This document shows, one piece after another, positions 62,187 to 64,000 of a stretch of DNA of 64,000 bases. This DNA is from JADKCZ01 sp963786945 (GTDB taxonomy: Bacteria > Myxococcota > Myxococcia > Myxococcales > Anaeromyxobacteraceae). Position 1 is the stretch's first letter; every line of letters begins with the position of its first letter. A program made the translations under genes and the position numbers. The stretch is from the NCBI GenBank assembly GCA_963786945.1, contig CAWBAO010000003.1, positions 1 through 64,000 of the forward strand, in the 5' to 3' direction. The notes beneath the pieces are model-generated. The model worked only from the letters and a program-made list of their open reading frames with translations, did not search any database and was not told the origin of the DNA.

Positions 62187-62615
62187 ATGGGCTTCGAGTT
62201 CGGCGCCGTGCTGGTCTTCGCCGTCGTCGCCGTCGCTTTCGCGCTGGGTGGGATCACCGCCTCGCGGCTGGTCGGCCCCAAGATCCCGAACGCCGAGAAG
62301 AGCACCATCTACGAGTGCGGCGAGCGCCCCATCGGGGTCGCCTGGTTCAACTTCAACCCCCGCTTCTACCTGGTGGCCCTGGTCTTCGTGATCTTCGAGG
62401 TGGACATCGCCCTGACCTTCCCGGTCGTGGCGGTCTTCCGCAAGTGGACCGAGGCCAGCCCGATGCTGGCCTGGGTCGCCTTCTTCGAGCTGCTCCTCTT
62501 CATCACCATCCTGGTGGTCGGCCTGGCCTGGGTCTGGGCCCGCGGCGACCTGGAGTGGGTGAAGACGCTGACCCCCACCACCCACCAGGACGCCCAGCAG
62601 CGCCGCGCGGCCTGA
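62187..62615 (+). CDS. nuoA: NADH-quinone oxidoreductase subunit A, second copy
   Basis: 142 residues. IYECGERPIGVAWFNFNPRF near residue 45 and YLVALVFVIFEVDIALTFPV contain the E-C-G loop and the acidic helix, here F-E-V-D-I in place of F-D-I-E. GAAGGGG lies eight bases before the ATG; GTG at 62178 is an alternative. The C terminus has a 20-residue polar tail (LTPTTHQDAQQRRAA). It starts the rightward nuo operon, divergent from the nuoABCDGHI set. Confidence 0.92.
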   Translation: MGFEFGAVLVFAVVAVAFALGGITASRLVGPKIPNAEKSTIYECGERPIGVAWFNFNPRFYLVALVFVIFEVDIALTFPVVAVFRKWTEASPMLAWVAFFELLLFITILVVGLAWVWARGDLEWVKTLTPTTHQDAQQRRAA

Positions 62616-62640
62616 GGCCGGAACGGGAAGGAGAGCCCAC

Positions 62641-63159
62641 ATGGCCCAGAAGATCGACTCGGGGATCGGTGGCGACGTCACCCTCTTCCACACCAGCCAG
62701 CTCGATCGGCTCATCAACATGGCCCGCGAGAGCTCGCTCTGGTACCTGCTGTTCGGGCTGGCCTGCTGCGGCATCGAGCTGATCCAGACCGGCGGCCCGC
62801 GCGCCGACATCATGCGGTTCGGCGCCATCCCGCGCGCCTCGCCCCGCCAGGCCGACTTCATGATCGTGGCCGGCACGCTCACCTACAAGATGGCCGAGCG
62901 GGCCAAGCTGCTCCACGCCCAGATGTCGGAGCCCAAGTACGTCATCTCCATGGGCTCCTGCGCCAACTGCGGCGGCCTCTTCCAGTACGCCTACTCGGTG
63001 TGCAAGGGGGTCGACAAGATGTTCCCGGTGGACGTCTACGTGCCGGGCTGCCCGCCCCGCCCCGAGGCGCTGACCGAGGGGCTGATCCGGCTGCAGGAGC
63101 TGGTGCGAAACGAGCGTTGGACCGACAAGCGGCGGGCCCCTCCGGCCACCGCGGTGTGA
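62641..63159 (+). CDS. nuoB: NADH-quinone oxidoreductase subunit B, second copy
   Basis: 172 residues. GLACCGIELIQTGGPRADIM near residue 40, ISMGSCANCGGLFQYAYSVC near 104 and VDVYVPGCPPRPEALTEGLI near 135 hold the N2 cysteines. It resembles the Geobacter/Anaeromyxobacter-type copies with a Cys-Ala-Asn-Cys-Gly loop. GGAAAGGAGAG-like purines (GGGAAGGAGAG) precede the ATG. The stop is followed by an unusual 107-base structured gap before nuoC. Confidence 0.93.
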   Translation: MAQKIDSGIGGDVTLFHTSQLDRLINMARESSLWYLLFGLACCGIELIQTGGPRADIMRFGAIPRASPRQADFMIVAGTLTYKMAERAKLLHAQMSEPKYVISMGSCANCGGLFQYAYSVCKGVDKMFPVDVYVPGCPPRPEALTEGLIRLQELVRNERWTDKRRAPPATAV

Positions 63160-63187
63160 AGCAGCAGGGACCGGCAGTCCAGGACGA

Positions 63188-63260
63188 CCCGGCCAGGGCA
63201 GGCCGGGGGATGGGGCGAGGGCTCGCGAACCGCGATCCGCTCGCCCCTGTCGTAACAGGG
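63188..63260 (+). promoter_or_regulatory. Structured intercistronic region between nuoB and nuoC
   Basis: Three stem-loops: CCCGGCC/GGCCGGG (63188-63207); GGGGCGAG/CTCGCCCC (63212-63247) enclosing TCGCG/CGCGA; and CCCTGT/ACAGGG (63245-63260), whose right arm carries the nuoC Shine-Dalgarno AGGGAG. The second and third share bases 63245-63247 and cannot both be complete. Confidence 0.55.
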
Positions 63261-63266
63261 AGCGAA

Positions 63267-63896
63267 ATGACGACCAGCGAAATCCACGAAAGGCTCGCAG
63301 CGCGCTTCGGCGACGACGTGGGCGCGCCCTCCCAGACCAAGGGAGACCCCTGGCTGCCGGTGAAGGCGGCGCGGCTGGTCGAGGTCTGCACCTACCTGAA
63401 GTCCACCGCCGGCCTCGACTTCGACCTCTGCGAGGATCTCACCGCCGTCGACTGGCCCAAGCGCAACGTCATCGAGGTGGTGATCCACCTGCTCTCGCTG
63501 AAGCACCGGCACGCCGTGAAGCTCAAGGTGGAGGCCGACCGCGCCAACCCGGTGGTCCCGTCGCTCACCGGCGTCTGGAAGGGGACCGACTGGTTCGAGC
63601 GGGAGGTCTACGATCTCTTCGGCGTCACCTTCACCGGCCACCCCGACCTGCGCCGCATCATGCTGCCCGACGACTGGGTCGGCCACCCGCTCCGCAAGGA
63701 CTACCAGGAGGCCGGCGGCTGGCACGGCATCTCCAACGAGCGGGAGAACCCGCTGGTGGAGCTGAAGCGGCTCGACGACGTGGCCCGGGCCGCGCTCCCC
63801 AAGCCGCCCCCGCCGCCCCCTCCCCCCGCCCCGGCCGCCCCCGCGGCTCCCACGGCTCCGGCGGCCCCGGCCGCGCCCGCCGCCCCCAAGGCCTGA
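63267..63896 (+). CDS. nuoC: NADH-quinone oxidoreductase subunit C, second copy
   Basis: 209 residues. WPKRNVIEVVIHLLSLKHRH near residue 70, TDWFEREVYDLFGVTFTGHP near 108 and VGHPLRKDYQEAGGWHGI near 135 are diagnostic, and the E-R-E-V-Y-D-L-F-G motif is closer to consensus than in the first copy. The last 32 residues are a Pro/Ala repeat tail (PPPPPPPP then APAAPAAP units) absent from the first copy. AGGGAGCG precedes the ATG and lies within a possible hairpin. Confidence 0.93.
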   Translation: MTTSEIHERLAARFGDDVGAPSQTKGDPWLPVKAARLVEVCTYLKSTAGLDFDLCEDLTAVDWPKRNVIEVVIHLLSLKHRHAVKLKVEADRANPVVPSLTGVWKGTDWFEREVYDLFGVTFTGHPDLRRIMLPDDWVGHPLRKDYQEAGGWHGISNERENPLVELKRLDDVARAALPKPPPPPPPPAPAAPAAPTAPAAPAAPAAPKA

Positions 63897-63908
63897 CCGG
63901 AGGACCAC

Positions 63909-64000
63909 ATGGAAAAGCTCATCCTCCGCCGCGTCGACCGCAACAACGAGGAGATGATCCTCAACTTCGGTCCCCAGCACCCCTCCACCCACGGCGTCAT
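63909..64000 (+). CDS. nuoD: NADH-quinone oxidoreductase subunit D, second copy (partial)
   Basis: Only the first 30 codons are in the window. MEKLILRRVDRNNEEMILNF is followed by GPQHPSTHGV, the 49-kDa subunit opening with the quinone-site His. It starts 13 bases after nuoC with GGAGG upstream and runs off the right edge. Confidence 0.85.
   Translation, partial: MEKLILRRVDRNNEEMILNFGPQHPSTHGV

Overview
The window is very GC-rich, with third codon positions almost all G or C, dense coding on both strands and frequent GTG and TTG starts. Gene content points to a myxobacterium of the Anaeromyxobacter type (Myxococcota): an AgmX/PglI-type zinc-ribbon protein, zinc-ribbon FHA and Ser/Thr kinase proteins, duplicated complex I genes, and the queA-tgt-yajC-secD-secF-recJ run. 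I see no rRNA, tRNA, CRISPR array, insertion sequence or prophage. It reads as core chromosome with some family-specific signalling and surface genes.

Layout. 1-5.2 kb: start of an AddB-like nuclease, a VOC protein, queD, a Crp/Fnr regulator, thiamine genes thiE, thiS and thiG, and a DUF493 gene. 5.2-11.2 kb: the membrane protein/DUF4129/DUF4350/MoxR/DUF58 cluster, with an EamA transporter inserted. 11.3-17.5 kb: an SPFH protein with a small ribbon-helix-helix protein, an MFS exporter divergent from a SNF2-type helicase, and a lipid kinase. 17.5-22.8 kb: anaerobic glycerol-3-phosphate dehydrogenase (glpA-glpB-glpC) and aspS. 22.9-31.7 kb: PNPOx-like protein, recJ, secF, secD, yajC, tgt, a PilZ protein and queA. 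31.7-38.8 kb: SpoIID, DedA, the AgmX-like protein, two head-to-head lysine 2,3-aminomutase homologues, SRPBCC and RidA.

38.8-48 kb is rich in global signalling: RelA/SpoT, two zinc-ribbon FHA proteins around a zinc-ribbon Ser/Thr kinase, DksA, and an apparent archaeal-type (DacZ-like) diadenylate cyclase in an operon with a GT39 glycosyltransferase. 47.9-55.3 kb holds a TIGR02757 Fe-S protein, a MogA/MoaB protein, a secreted SGNH hydrolase, a secreted beta-rich protein, an AmpG-like transporter and a polytopic membrane protein. 55.4-64 kb has two divergent complex I operons. One is nuoA-B-C-D-G-H-I, lacking E, F and J-N at this locus. The other begins nuoA-B-C-D and runs off the window.

Two window-wide patterns matter to a reader. 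First, I count about 15 single-base indels, in ten genes including nuoH, thiS and moxR; each corrects to an intact family member, so they look like consensus errors and not decay. Second, many transcription units carry a -10-like hexamer exactly six bases before the start codon, four of them with a -35 at 17 bases. This implies leaderless mRNAs are common in this organism.
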